The notes beneath the pieces were generated by a model that searched no databases, was not told the DNA's origin, and worked only from the letters and a program-made list of their open reading frames with translations. DNA of 64,000 nt from Paraburkholderia ribeironis (GTDB taxonomy: Bacteria; Pseudomonadota; Gammaproteobacteria; Burkholderiales; Burkholderiaceae), in contig NZ_CYGX02000014.1 of assembly GCF_900019265.1 (NCBI RefSeq), positions 1 to 64,000 on the forward strand. Reading direction: 5' to 3'. A program made the position numbers and the translations under genes. Positions 44,187 to 52,689 of the stretch are shown here, one piece after another (within the stretch, counting starts at the first letter, position 1; each line of letters starts with the position of its first letter).

Positions 44187-46172
44187 ATGGACCAGGTCTG
44201 TCCACCATTCGCGCCGGCGTTCGAACAAATCCGTTCCGGTATGGGCCACGGCTTGGCCGGATATCCTCCCGCATACACAGGCTGTTTGGCTATGGATACG
44301 GACCGTGTTACCCGCGTTATCCAGTCACTCTCAGACGTTGAGCGCGGCTGGCTGAATAATGTGTTAGACATGACCGCGAGAGGTCCGGCGTCGCTGCGAG
44401 ATCTCTGGAGTGAAGCATGGTTCGGCGAGTCGTCCGAGCGGGCCTTGATGATCCAGCCCGCGTACGCCGGCGCCTTTTTCTATGTGCCAGCGTGCGCGTG
44501 GGCCGAGCACCTACGTGAGATCGAACACACACTCGAAGTCGCGATGTTGCTTGATCTGCTCGTCACCGCGGGTTTCATGCAGATACACCATGCATTGCAG
44601 GCGCCGCGGGGCGACGTCCGCTGCATTGGGGCAATCTTCAGCGAGCCACGTGTGGAAGTTGTGCGCGGCAAGCCACGCATTGTGATCAACGAAGCGGGTG
44701 ACTACACGGAAGACCCTGCGACCATAGTGAACAGCGCGGGCGAGGTTCTTTACCGGAGCGCGCGACTTGGGCACGACGCCTTTGATCTCGTCCACGAAAC
44801 TACTCAAGGGATATTGCTTATTCGGCCCGTCGAGCGCGTCGCATTACTGGCTGCGCTCGGGGCGCCCATTCGATCGGAGACGACGGAGCCTTCTTCCCAC
44901 GGACGCGATGCACTGAGTCGAGCGGACGCTGGGGGGGCTCCCAAAAGTTCGGACGATGTCGGGGCTTCCGTTGTGTGCCTCGGTGGATCGGACGCCAATG
45001 CTCAGGACACGAGAGAGAACTCAGCCGCGCATGATTCACAGGAAGCCCCACGCGCCCGGTTCGAACCCAGCGGAGGGGACCGGCAGCACGTCCCGCGCGG
45101 GAGTGAACCGAACTGCCAGACCGGGCTGCGTCGGCGCAGGCTACTCATCGGAGCCATGCTCACTTTTCTTTGCGTTGCAGTGGCTGGGCTTGCATTGTCC
45201 GAACGCGCCTGGATTCACCAGGAGCATGCAAGTGGGGGCGGGACGCGCCAAACCGATGGGGGGGACGTGCCGGCTTCAGCGCCCACAGCTGCAGTTTCTG
45301 CCGTCGTGAGATCACCGGTCGCCGTCGATGCCAACGCAACAAATCCGCAGGCCGATGAAGCTGCAGGGAGCGAGCCGGCGTCCGTAGGGGCGTCAGGGCC
45401 CACGGCCTCCACGGGGGCCAGTGAGGCGGGGCGGTCGGCGCAGCAAATCGGTGCCTTCCTTCCCGAGCGCGATGGCAAAGAGGTTGCCGTCGTCGATTCG
45501 ATGCCGGAGCACCCCCGCGGACTCGATGTTTCCCAATGGTCGGGCAAAGGCAAGTCAGGGGCGGAGGCGGTCTTCGCGGTTGCGCCTCGCATCGATTTCG
45601 CGTTCGCACGTGTCGCCTATGGCACGCGGCGCGACCCCGAGTTTCTCGAGAACTGGAAGCTCATGGAGAAACGGGGCGTTTACCGGGGCGCATATCTTTT
45701 TCTCCGCGTAGATGAGGACCCCATCAAACAGGTTGACGCCGCCGTCGACACGATAGGACCGGCTACGCCGCGTGACTTATGCCTTACGATCGACATCGAG
45801 CGCATGAGTTTTCCGCTCCACGTCGCTCTGCCAGACGTTACGACGGTCGATCGGGTTCTTTCAGCGGCGCTCCAGCGGGTAGAGGAGACCATGAAATGCA
45901 CACCTATGATCTACACCGACTGGGACACCGGCCACGACTATCTTAACGCTGCCGAATTTGCCCGGTTTCCGCTATGGATTGCGGATTGGACGAAGGCAAG
46001 CTCGCCGAAGTTGCCGCCTGCGTGGTCGGATTTCAAGTTCTGGCAGCGCGCAGACCACTTTCACAATAGTCCCGTCCCAGCCGACTTCGACGTTTTCAAC
46101 GGCACCGCCGCTGAGTTGGGGCGACTAGTGCGGTTGGCGAGCCGGCAGCCCGCTTCCAGCTTGCTTCCGTGA
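44187..46172 (+). CDS. Membrane-anchored GH25 lysozyme with N-terminal cytosolic domain
   Basis: A 661-residue protein with a strong ribosome site (AAGGGGGTGG). Residues 1-220 form an unrecognised domain (DVERGWLNNVLDMTARGPAS...). A Ser/Asp-rich linker and four Arg precede one membrane helix near 318-337 (LLIGAMLTFLCVAVAGLALS). An Ala/Pro/Thr-rich periplasmic linker follows, then a GH25 muramidase domain (about 440-650): GLDVSQWSG, FAFARVAYGTRRDPEF, GAYLFLRV and the catalytic Asp-Glu in LCLTIDIERM. Type II topology (N-in) is inferred from the Arg cluster. The enzyme should cut peptidoglycan from the periplasmic side. Confidence 0.82.
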   Translation: MDQVCPPFAPAFEQIRSGMGHGLAGYPPAYTGCLAMDTDRVTRVIQSLSDVERGWLNNVLDMTARGPASLRDLWSEAWFGESSERALMIQPAYAGAFFYVPACAWAEHLREIEHTLEVAMLLDLLVTAGFMQIHHALQAPRGDVRCIGAIFSEPRVEVVRGKPRIVINEAGDYTEDPATIVNSAGEVLYRSARLGHDAFDLVHETTQGILLIRPVERVALLAALGAPIRSETTEPSSHGRDALSRADAGGAPKSSDDVGASVVCLGGSDANAQDTRENSAAHDSQEAPRARFEPSGGDRQHVPRGSEPNCQTGLRRRRLLIGAMLTFLCVAVAGLALSERAWIHQEHASGGGTRQTDGGDVPASAPTAAVSAVVRSPVAVDANATNPQADEAAGSEPASVGASGPTASTGASEAGRSAQQIGAFLPERDGKEVAVVDSMPEHPRGLDVSQWSGKGKSGAEAVFAVAPRIDFAFARVAYGTRRDPEFLENWKLMEKRGVYRGAYLFLRVDEDPIKQVDAAVDTIGPATPRDLCLTIDIERMSFPLHVALPDVTTVDRVLSAALQRVEETMKCTPMIYTDWDTGHDYLNAAEFARFPLWIADWTKASSPKLPPAWSDFKFWQRADHFHNSPVPADFDVFNGTAAELGRLVRLASRQPASSLLP

Positions 46173-46526
46173 AGCTCAGGAAAGTTCGGGTTACGGCAAT
46201 CCTGAAACCAGCACAAGCTCTCCTACTTATGGCTGCAGTCGCCTAGGTGCGGCGATGCCGCTTGTCGCGTATTCTCTCATTCAAAACAATCGAACTGGGA
46301 GACCTATAGGGAGGTTTCTTCCCCTACAGAACAGTCCGCTGCAACGGTAACCTGTCTACTGGCTGGTCAGAGCCGCATACAGGGCATGAAAGCGGGCGCT
46401 CAGCCGCACGTTAGCCGTCAGCCTTGTTTGATACGAGGTGAGTCGTTGCGCGACTTTCTTCGAAGCCTACGGTCTCGGTGCCGTTAATTTCAACGCCGAA
46501 GTCGGCCAGTTATAGAGGAATGCAGA
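46173..46526. other. Intergenic region with inverted repeat copy 4
   Basis: About 350 bases with no gene supported. It contains the inverted repeat at 46308-46327. Confidence 0.5.
46308..46327. promoter_or_regulatory. Cassette inverted repeat, copy 4
   Basis: AGGGA-GGTTTC-TTCCCCTAC, preceded by TAT as in copy 1. It is 199 bases upstream of the small gene at 46527. Confidence 0.65.
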
Positions 46527-46799
46527 ATGTCGAATAGCAACCACAACACACCCGTTGACTCTGACAAGGTCCGACAGCAGATTGAAGCCAGAAAGCTTCA
46601 GAACGAGCTGGACGCGGGTTCTTCTGACAGGCTCCAACGTATGACGTCCACCGCTGGCAAGGTCACCGCGGCGTTGAACTCGGAAACCGACGTGCTGAAT
46701 TCCGCTGTGGAACTGAAGCATGCCGTGATGAAGCGTTCCGGCGAGTTTGAAGGCGCGGGGGCTGTGGTGCAATTCAAATGGCCGGTCTGTTGCGTTTGA
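46527..46799 (+). CDS. Small unrecognised cassette protein, 90 residues
   Basis: AGAGGA precedes the ATG. The protein is charged and helical (SDKVRQQIEARKLQNELDAG, then NSETDVLNSAVELKHAVMKR) with a short C-terminal VQFKWPVCCV. No signal peptide. The frame may have been cut at its 3' end, because an IS6 fragment starts 20 bases later. Function unknown. Confidence 0.55.
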   Translation: MSNSNHNTPVDSDKVRQQIEARKLQNELDAGSSDRLQRMTSTAGKVTAALNSETDVLNSAVELKHAVMKRSGEFEGAGAVVQFKWPVCCV

Positions 46800-46820
46800 G
46801 CTTTTAATGAGCACGAGCCA

Positions 46821-47115
46821 ATGAGTAAGTTTAGGGACATCGACGAGTCGTTCAACGGGCGCAACTTCGACCGCGAAATTGTTGTCCTTTGCGTGCGTTG
46901 TTACCCGCGTTACAAGCTCAGTTTTCGAGCCCTCGCTAAAATGATGGTCGAGCGCGGTCTGTCGCTGGCGCACACTACGATCATGCGCTAGGTGAAGCAT
47001 TTCACGCCGGAGTTCGTCAAACGCTGGAATCGCTGGGCCACGGCAGCCGGTCAGTCGTGGCGCGTTGATGAGACCTGCGTGAAGATCCGTGGCAAATACC
47101 GCCAGGAAAGGCGGT
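46821..47115 (+). pseudogene. IS6-family transposase N-terminal fragment (copy 1 of 3)
   Basis: The frame reads NGRNFDREIVVLCVRCYPRY, then MMVERGLSLAHTTIMR, a TAG stop at 46990, and FTPEFVKRWNRWATAAGQSW with VDETCVKIRGKY. The first catalytic Asp is present; the rest is missing. Confidence 0.8.
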
Positions 47116-47618
47116 CTCCTCGCTTGCCCGCGCTATTTGCACCACAATGCGCAAGGGCTGTTCGACTTCTCCGCTCCCGCGCTTGGGGACATTACTGCTC
47201 CCTTTTTCTGGAATGTCGTCCCTTTCAAGCGATAAGGTATCACTATCTATAAGATAGAATTGCGACACGCCACCTATTTGCACCAGATCCATGAGGATAA
47301 CTGGCATGGTGAGAAGCGCAGCACCGACACGCATGAATCGTGAGCGGTGGTTCCCTCCGCATCTGGCGAGGTCAACTGAGGAGGGTCATGTGGTGCGTCC
47401 GCAACCACAACTTTCGGATGCACACATGACCCCAGACGATCTTGATTTCCTCCTGCTCAAAGACTACGTCACCCCATGACATTCGAGAAGAACTGGCTCG
47501 CGGCTCGGCAAAGGCGAAGCTGCACAATTCGCGTGGCTAAGGGCTTCGTCAAACAGGGGCAAGGCTAAGGCCTCGACACGGTGCGGTTCAACGGCTCGAT
47601 CCGGATGAACGCATTGGC
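47116..47618. other. Region without a supported gene
   Basis: About 500 bases of rearranged sequence between an IS6 fragment and the metallopeptidase gene. Nothing recognisable. Confidence 0.4.
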
Positions 47619-48479
47619 CTACGGGTAAATGGGTGAAATTTCATATGGGGAGGGAAACCATTTGCTAATTTCGCAGGCAAAACGTGGATCGGTTTTATAT
47701 AGTTCATGAATAGTGCATGTTGGTGTCTTGGTTCTATTATTGCAATCTGCCGCATTGAACCATGCTTGCACGCCTTCTGCCCAATACTCCCCGGGATTTT
47801 GCCCGGCGTATGAATCCCCCAGATACTTTTCTTTCGCATTCTTATACAACCTATCCAAGCGGTCACCGAACTCTGGATCATGAAGCAGTATTCCGGCATC
47901 CATGACAGTATGGGCAAACTCATGGATGCAAATAGATTCGTGTGGATATCTGTCCGAAGGGCGCCCCACTTTCAGCAAATTCGCTTCACTGCAACTTGCA
48001 TAGGGAAGGTAAGAGGTCCAGCCAATGCCCTGCGCTCTTTTGTCCCATTTTTCCCCACATGGTAGTGGAAATTGTCGATCCAGATTGACATACTCCGGAA
48101 GCGTCGTCATCTCCTTATTCTTTGGGATAACGAGAAACCCCGTTACATTTATTGATAACCGGGTCCGGATTGCGTCATGCCTTGATACCATTGCGTCGAT
48201 GATGCATTTCGCCTTGAGAAGCGCAAGATCGCCTACTTCTGCCGTCGCAACAACTGGGATGCCACTCGCGTCAACGTATTTTTTGTAATAATTTTTGTCG
48301 AACGCGAAGTTATCTGGAACGGGCGAAATAAAATCTCGATAGGTCTTCATGCTCGCCTCCGTCAAATGAACAGTGCAAAGCCTGCGCCGTGCAGGTCGTA
48401 CAACATGCACGGGCTGGAGCACTCGAGCCATGAGAAAACCTAGGCTCACGAAAAGTATTGACCGTCGTGTTACGCGCAT
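47619..48479 (-). CDS. Putative secreted zinc metallopeptidase (HExxH)
   Basis: A 286-residue protein. The start at 48479 opens a signal-like N-terminus with two Arg before a hydrophobic run (RRSILFVSLGFLMARV); the frame also extends upstream to 48605. The centre carries the zinc motif SICIHEFAHTVMD (His186, Glu187, His190), and GEYWAEGVQAWFNA about 40 residues later offers a third ligand Glu, as in gluzincins. Family not recognised beyond this. The DNA is noticeably AT-richer than the surrounding block. It follows cdtB on the same strand with a 190-base gap, so the two may be expressed together. Confidence 0.65.
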   Translation of the reverse strand: MRVTRRSILFVSLGFLMARVLQPVHVVRPARRRLCTVHLTEASMKTYRDFISPVPDNFAFDKNYYKKYVDASGIPVVATAEVGDLALLKAKCIIDAMVSRHDAIRTRLSINVTGFLVIPKNKEMTTLPEYVNLDRQFPLPCGEKWDKRAQGIGWTSYLPYASCSEANLLKVGRPSDRYPHESICIHEFAHTVMDAGILLHDPEFGDRLDRLYKNAKEKYLGDSYAGQNPGEYWAEGVQAWFNAADCNNRTKTPTCTIHELYKTDPRFACEISKWFPSPYEISPIYP

Positions 48480-48668
48480 TTTTTCATCGATCTTTGCATT
48501 TGCGAAATATCTTCCCATCATCAATAACAGCTTGATAACCAGGTAGGCTGGGATGAAAAGATTGAGCGCAACGTCTCGTCTTCTCAGAACACGGCACACG
48601 ACCACCGCGCAGCCCGCGGAACTAGCTCACATAGGAGCTAGATATACGCAATACTCTTATCGTCTCAC

Positions 48669-49547
48669 CTATCTATTTTTGGGCCAAAATAAAACGGGGA
48701 AGTGATCCGATACCAGTTGCCCCATTAGGCTCGGTGTAAATAAGTCGCAGTTAAATTTGGGACCGCCGAATGGGTTGTTAAGTTGTCCGGCAATCCCATA
48801 ATCTAGATTATGGCCGCTTGTCCTATGGGTTGGTCGATCCTCATTCTGAAAAGTCACATTCCTGTATTGTTGCGGATAGTTTTTCAGAAGGAGGTCGCGC
48901 AATTGATTGGGCTCGCGATTAAAATCGCCGGTAATCAACCATTGATCCGAGATCTGATTTTGATAAAAATACTCCCAAACTCGAGCAACGATTGCTCCGG
49001 AATCCGTTCCGCCGTTTGCCAAGGCATGAATCCCGAAATAATAGTCCGATCCGAGTCTGATTCCCAATATTGGTCTTGCACCACTCCAAGCCCGTGGTCT
49101 AAGCAAGATTACCTGATTAGCCCGCTCTCTACTAAGAATAGCGAGATTTACTCGGTTAGCGCCCGTGTCGACTCGGGAAAAGTAAACGTAGTAATCGATT
49201 GGCCTTCCTGAGGAACCCAAATTCCAGACATATTCGTTTATAGGCGCGGCAACCTGATCTGGGTTCACCAACCGGCCATCCAATGGAAGTGCAGGATTAG
49301 CCGTAATTGATGCAGGTAGTGACCCAGCCTCCTGTATCGTCATAACATCAATACGCCTTGAATCGGATGTCGATCCACCATCCCGATTCCCAAGTAGCAC
49401 CATGCGAATATTTGAATTCCATTTACTCTCAGTGCTTGCGCTGGAGCCTTGTAGATTCCAGGTGACTACGCGTCGATCGTTGACTGCCGCCAACGCAGCG
49501 CCGGAAAAATAGATCATCAGAAAAATAAAAATCGTCAAGAACCTCAT
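48669..49547 (-). CDS. cdtB: Cytolethal distending toxin B homologue (DNase I-fold nuclease)
   Basis: A 292-residue exported protein. The signal peptide (MRFLTIFIFLMIYFSGAALA) is followed by the CdtB hallmark VVTWNLQGSSASTESKWN. Catalytic and metal-binding residues of the DNase I/CdtB fold are present: Glu73 (IQEAGS), His174 (FGIHALA), Asp208 and Asn210 (GDFNREP), Asp249 (LDYGIAG) and Asp281-His282 (SDHFPV). The length matches CdtB (about 270). CdtB enters the nucleus of eukaryotic cells and breaks DNA. No CdtA/CdtC-like lectin genes are visible within several kilobases. Composition is AT-richer than neighbours, suggesting acquisition. Start chosen for the signal peptide; the frame extends 11 codons further. 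Confidence 0.92.
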   Translation of the reverse strand: MRFLTIFIFLMIYFSGAALAAVNDRRVVTWNLQGSSASTESKWNSNIRMVLLGNRDGGSTSDSRRIDVMTIQEAGSLPASITANPALPLDGRLVNPDQVAAPINEYVWNLGSSGRPIDYYVYFSRVDTGANRVNLAILSRERANQVILLRPRAWSGARPILGIRLGSDYYFGIHALANGGTDSGAIVARVWEYFYQNQISDQWLITGDFNREPNQLRDLLLKNYPQQYRNVTFQNEDRPTHRTSGHNLDYGIAGQLNNPFGGPKFNCDLFTPSLMGQLVSDHFPVLFWPKNR

Positions 49548-49699
49548 TGGCACACCTTCTTTCGTGATAGTGCGATCCAATGGAATTGCTCCGATCAGGT
49601 ATGAGGTGCCGCGTCGGCAGGTAAAATGGCCATGCCATACTGGCTAATTGGGCCTGCAAAATATTGATCTGAATCGTGGCAATTCAACTGATATCCTAG

Positions 49700-49785
49700 T
49701 GGGCGCCTATCGTGACAAGGCTGCTGCGCGCCGCTACTTCAAGGAAGCGATTGAGCAGAACGGCGAGCACGAAACGCTTGCTCGT
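49700..49785 (+). pseudogene. IS6-family transposase scrap
   Basis: A short stretch reads AYRDKAAARRYFKEAIEQNG then EHETL, part of the IS6 catalytic core between the first two Asp. Both sides are lost. Confidence 0.65.
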
Positions 49786-50336
49786 CACTTTTCGGCGTTG
49801 TGATTTTTGATTAGCGTCCATAGCAGCGCCGATAACCTCTGTAATAGGTGCGGGAGCAATTCCGAGTTGCAGTTTTCTTGTCGATGCCAATAGCTAACAA
49901 TATGTCCTTCTGCGTTCAACATCGACGTGGTATCACACGTGTCCTGCGGGCAGCGATACGGCGACGCCGCGCAATCGAACCGGTCATCGGCCATTCCGGT
50001 GATGGCGCCAAATTGTTGGACCAACATGATGCCTCCTCGTTCTCGGGCCAAGAATGCTGCCCTGTGTGACGGCCAGCCGCCGAACAGCCGCGAGCCTCCT
50101 GTCCGGCGGCGGCTCCGGTGGCGCGCCCTATGGCCGCGATACAGCTTCGCGAGATCGTTGCGGTCGAGCTCCGTCGCGCCGTGCGCTTCGCTCACGTTCT
50201 TCACGGTCGCCTCGAGTGCCTCGAGCATCGCGGCAAGGCGTGGTCCGGCGGCGGGATCGGCGAGCGTATTCTGCAAATCGGCGAAGTCGGCGGCGCACGC
50301 TTCTAGCGGTGCGTAGATGTTCGATGCTTGCCTCAT
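49785..50336 (-). CDS. Hypothetical protein(s), possibly two fused or frameshifted small genes
   Basis: From ATG 50336 (GTGAGG upstream) the frame gives 183 residues. The first 70 are helical (SNIYAPLEACAADFADLQNT, LAAMLEALEATVKNVSEAHG), then an Arg-rich stretch looks out of frame. A second ATG at 50027 has a strong GAGGAGG site and starts MLVQQFGAITGMADDRF. It may be two adjacent genes whose junction has decayed. Family not recognised. The frame upstream (50340-50550) also looks like the end of a third protein. Confidence 0.4.
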   Translation of the reverse strand: MRQASNIYAPLEACAADFADLQNTLADPAAGPRLAAMLEALEATVKNVSEAHGATELDRNDLAKLYRGHRARHRSRRRTGGSRLFGGWPSHRAAFLARERGGIMLVQQFGAITGMADDRFDCAASPYRCPQDTCDTTSMLNAEGHIVSYWHRQENCNSELLPHLLQRLSALLWTLIKNHNAEK

Positions 50337-50588
50337 CTGGGGAACCTCACTTCGGTAACGGCAGATAGTCCGTGGTTTTCGCCGCGCGGCGCCGCTGCTG
50401 ACTATCGCGGAAGCGCTGGCGGGCGCTTCGTCGACGTTGGTGGTCGCGTTTGCGTTGCTGTTTGCGTTGGAATCGGACGGAACATTCGTAGCAGGGACCG
50501 CCAAGGCAGCGGGCTCTTTCGGCAGCGCGTAGACATCGACGCCCCTCCACGATTCTTGGGGCGATTCAAAACGTGGTATCGACGCCGG

Positions 50589-50792
50589 TCAAAGCGGTTG
50601 GATATTTGCCGCCTGCTTGCCCTTGGGTCCTCGCTTCACATCGAAGCTCACTCGCTGATTTTCCTGCAAGGACTTGAAGCCTTTCGCCTGGATTTCGGAG
50701 AAATGCGCAAACAGGTCATCGCTCCCGTCATCTGGCGTAATGAACCCAAAACCCTTCACATCGTTAAACCACTTCACTGTGCCTGTTGCCAT
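50589..50792 (-). CDS. Cold-shock (CspA-family) protein
   Basis: A 67-residue single cold-shock domain. Both RNA-binding motifs are present: KGFGFI (RNP1) and DLFAHF (RNP2), within [20 protein letters not shown]. The start at 50792 matches the family length; the frame extends upstream without support. It binds single-stranded RNA/DNA as a chaperone. It stands alone in the island. Confidence 0.93.
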   Translation of the reverse strand: MATGTVKWFNDVKGFGFITPDDGSDDLFAHFSEIQAKGFKSLQENQRVSFDVKRGPKGKQAANIQPL

Positions 50793-51293
50793 TTTTCTGT
50801 AGTTTCCAAAGACCGTTCTGTGTGGAACGCCGACGGGCTTGCCGATCGCACTGTCAATCCTTAACTGACTGACGCTTGCCCAGCGATAGGCCTTTCCGAT
50901 GACCAAGGCTGCATATCACTGTCATACCGCTTTGCGCGACCTCTCGGACAAGAACAATCTCCCGCGACCAGCATCGAACATGTCTTGAGTGGCAAATTAG
51001 GCATGCTACGTCTAGCGAGACTGCCCCAGTTGCACTTCCTTCGTCAACCGCAGCGGGTCGCCAAGCCTTTCAGCGTGTATTCATGATAAGGATAGCTACG
51101 TAGAGAATTGGCGATTTGATGCGTGTCAAGTGACTCGTCTGAGATGATGCGTATTCCGCGCAAATCGAGCAGCCGTTCCGTGGCGAAGCGAGCAGACATT
51201 CCACAAGAAGCCGAGCCGGCGTTCCACGTAAGCATGCTGCGAAGGGATCTGCTGCAAATAGGCATGCGGACTCGGCTAAAGTAGCCAGCCCAG
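50793..51293. other. Intergenic region with possible gene tail
   Basis: On the minus strand, 51044-51250 reads SARFATERLLDLRGIRIISD, then HQIANSLRSYPYHEYTLKGL and a stop. It resembles the C-terminal end of a real gene cut at its 5' side, but no family is recognised. Confidence 0.3.
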
Positions 51294-51500
51294 ATGATCT
51301 GGTGGGCGATGATGAGCAGGCGGAAGGGTGTGGAGGGGTTGTTCGATGGCCGGCATTTTGATCGGGAGATCATCGTGCTGTGCGTGCGATGGTACCTTCG
51401 CTACAAGGTCAGCCTGCGTGATCTGGTTGAGATGATGGCCGAACGGAGCCTGTCGCTGGCGCACACGACGATCATGCGTTGGGTGAAGCGTTTGGTCGTG
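51294..51500 (+). pseudogene. IS6-family transposase N-terminal fragment (copy 2 of 3)
   Basis: The frame reads GLFDGRHFDREIIVLCVRWY, LRYKVSLRDLVEMMAERSLS and LAHTTIMRWVKR, then diverges. The 5' flank (from about 51260) matches that of copy 3 at 54796 almost base for base, so both come from one element. Confidence 0.85.
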
Positions 51501-51822
51501 ATGCAAATAGCGCGGGCATACCAGAAGGCCGCCTTTCCTGGCGGTATTAACGAGCCGAAAGCATGTCCTCGCATCTGATTGGATCTGACTCCTTCAGGCC
51601 ATCAATGTATGCAAAGTCGACGCGAACGAGAGTTGGGCAGGCACGTACGCCTGCGGGTTCCTGCATCGGTGAGCGAACATGACAACATGAGCCGGCGGTG
51701 AAACCCGTTACCCTCGTTGCCGCGGATGATCGTCGCGTGACGGATCGCGCGCTGCGCTGCGCGATGAAGGAAGCCGGAACGCCGGGCGTGCAAACCGCGG
51801 TCCGCGACGCCGGGCGCCGGCA

Positions 51823-52623
51823 TCATTCGGCGGTGATGGCGAAGTTCTTGGCCGCGAAGCTCAGGCCGCCCGACGACGAGGTGATCTCGAAGCCGTACTG
51901 GACGTCGCTGATCATGACGTCATCGAAATAGTTCAGCGACTTCAGGTACTTCATGAATGCCAGCACATCGATCGTGGTGTTGTCGGTCTTGGTCGTGCGC
52001 AGAAACGAATAGACCATGTTGCTGCCGTTGCTGCCCACGTAGACGTTCCAGGTGCCGCCGGACAGCGAGACGTTGCTGTGAAGTGGGATCGCGCATCCGT
52101 CGGATGTCCAGTTGTAGGAGATCGGCTTGACATTGCCGCAGCCCGCCGAGGTTCCGGTGTAGTTCAGCCAGAGCATGATCTCGTGCGCCTTGCTGCCGGC
52201 CCAGATGTCGAAGGTTGACTCCCAGGCACCACTGGAAGGCGTAGTAGCCGAGACCACCGCGGTCAGCGTGCTCAGCGAACTGATGGTTTTGTTGGGCGAG
52301 TATCCGATGTGCGGATAGGACTTGATGCCACTGGTGTCGGGCTGATCTGAAGTGACGCCCCAGTCGTGGTCGGTGTTGGCCCAGATGGTCTGCGCGCCCG
52401 CTGCGACATTGCTGCAGGGCGACCAGACGTCATTGTTGAAGGTGTAGCTGCCGTAGGTCCACGAAGCGAAAAGGTTGGTCGAGGAGCAGGACGAAGTCGC
52501 GGGGGAAGATGCAGACCAAGTCGCGGGGGAAGATGCAGACCAAGTCGCGGCCTGTGCGCCGGTGGCGCCGAGCATCAGGGTGGCGGTGGCGGCGCAGCTC
52601 GCAAGGATCGAGATTCGAGGCAC
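51823..52623 (-). CDS. GH12 family endoglucanase, secreted
   Basis: A 266-residue enzyme. The GTG at 52623 opens a signal peptide (ILASCAATATLMLGATGAQA) and has GGAGACAG upstream. A duplicated WSASSPAT segment follows. The GH12 jelly-roll core has the nucleophile Glu in HEIMLWLNY and the acid/base Glu in QYGFEITSSSGG. Family members cut beta-1,4-glucan or xyloglucan, which suggests contact with plant or fungal cell walls. The frame upstream is open into an IS6 transposase, giving an apparent 521-residue fusion; the signal peptide shows the true start. Confidence 0.85.
   Translation of the reverse strand: MPRISILASCAATATLMLGATGAQAATWSASSPATWSASSPATSSCSSTNLFASWTYGSYTFNNDVWSPCSNVAAGAQTIWANTDHDWGVTSDQPDTSGIKSYPHIGYSPNKTISSLSTLTAVVSATTPSSGAWESTFDIWAGSKAHEIMLWLNYTGTSAGCGNVKPISYNWTSDGCAIPLHSNVSLSGGTWNVYVGSNGSNMVYSFLRTTKTDNTTIDVLAFMKYLKSLNYFDDVMISDVQYGFEITSSSGGLSFAAKNFAITAE
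52499..52548. repeat. 24-bp tandem duplication in the GH12 gene
   Basis: The unit AGTCGCGGGGGAAGATGCAG-ACCA occurs twice in succession, encoding WSASSPAT twice just after the signal peptide. It lengthens the linker without breaking the frame. Confidence 0.8.
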
Positions 52624-52689
52624 GGTGTTGCTGTCTCCTGTCGGGTGGATGAGGTCGGTCGGAATCAGTGGAGGCCAGCGGCTTAAGCA

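Noticed and set aside
50010..50030. TTGTTGGACCAACA as a GGACC-type operator
   Set aside because: It lacks the second GGTCC arm and lies across a start codon.
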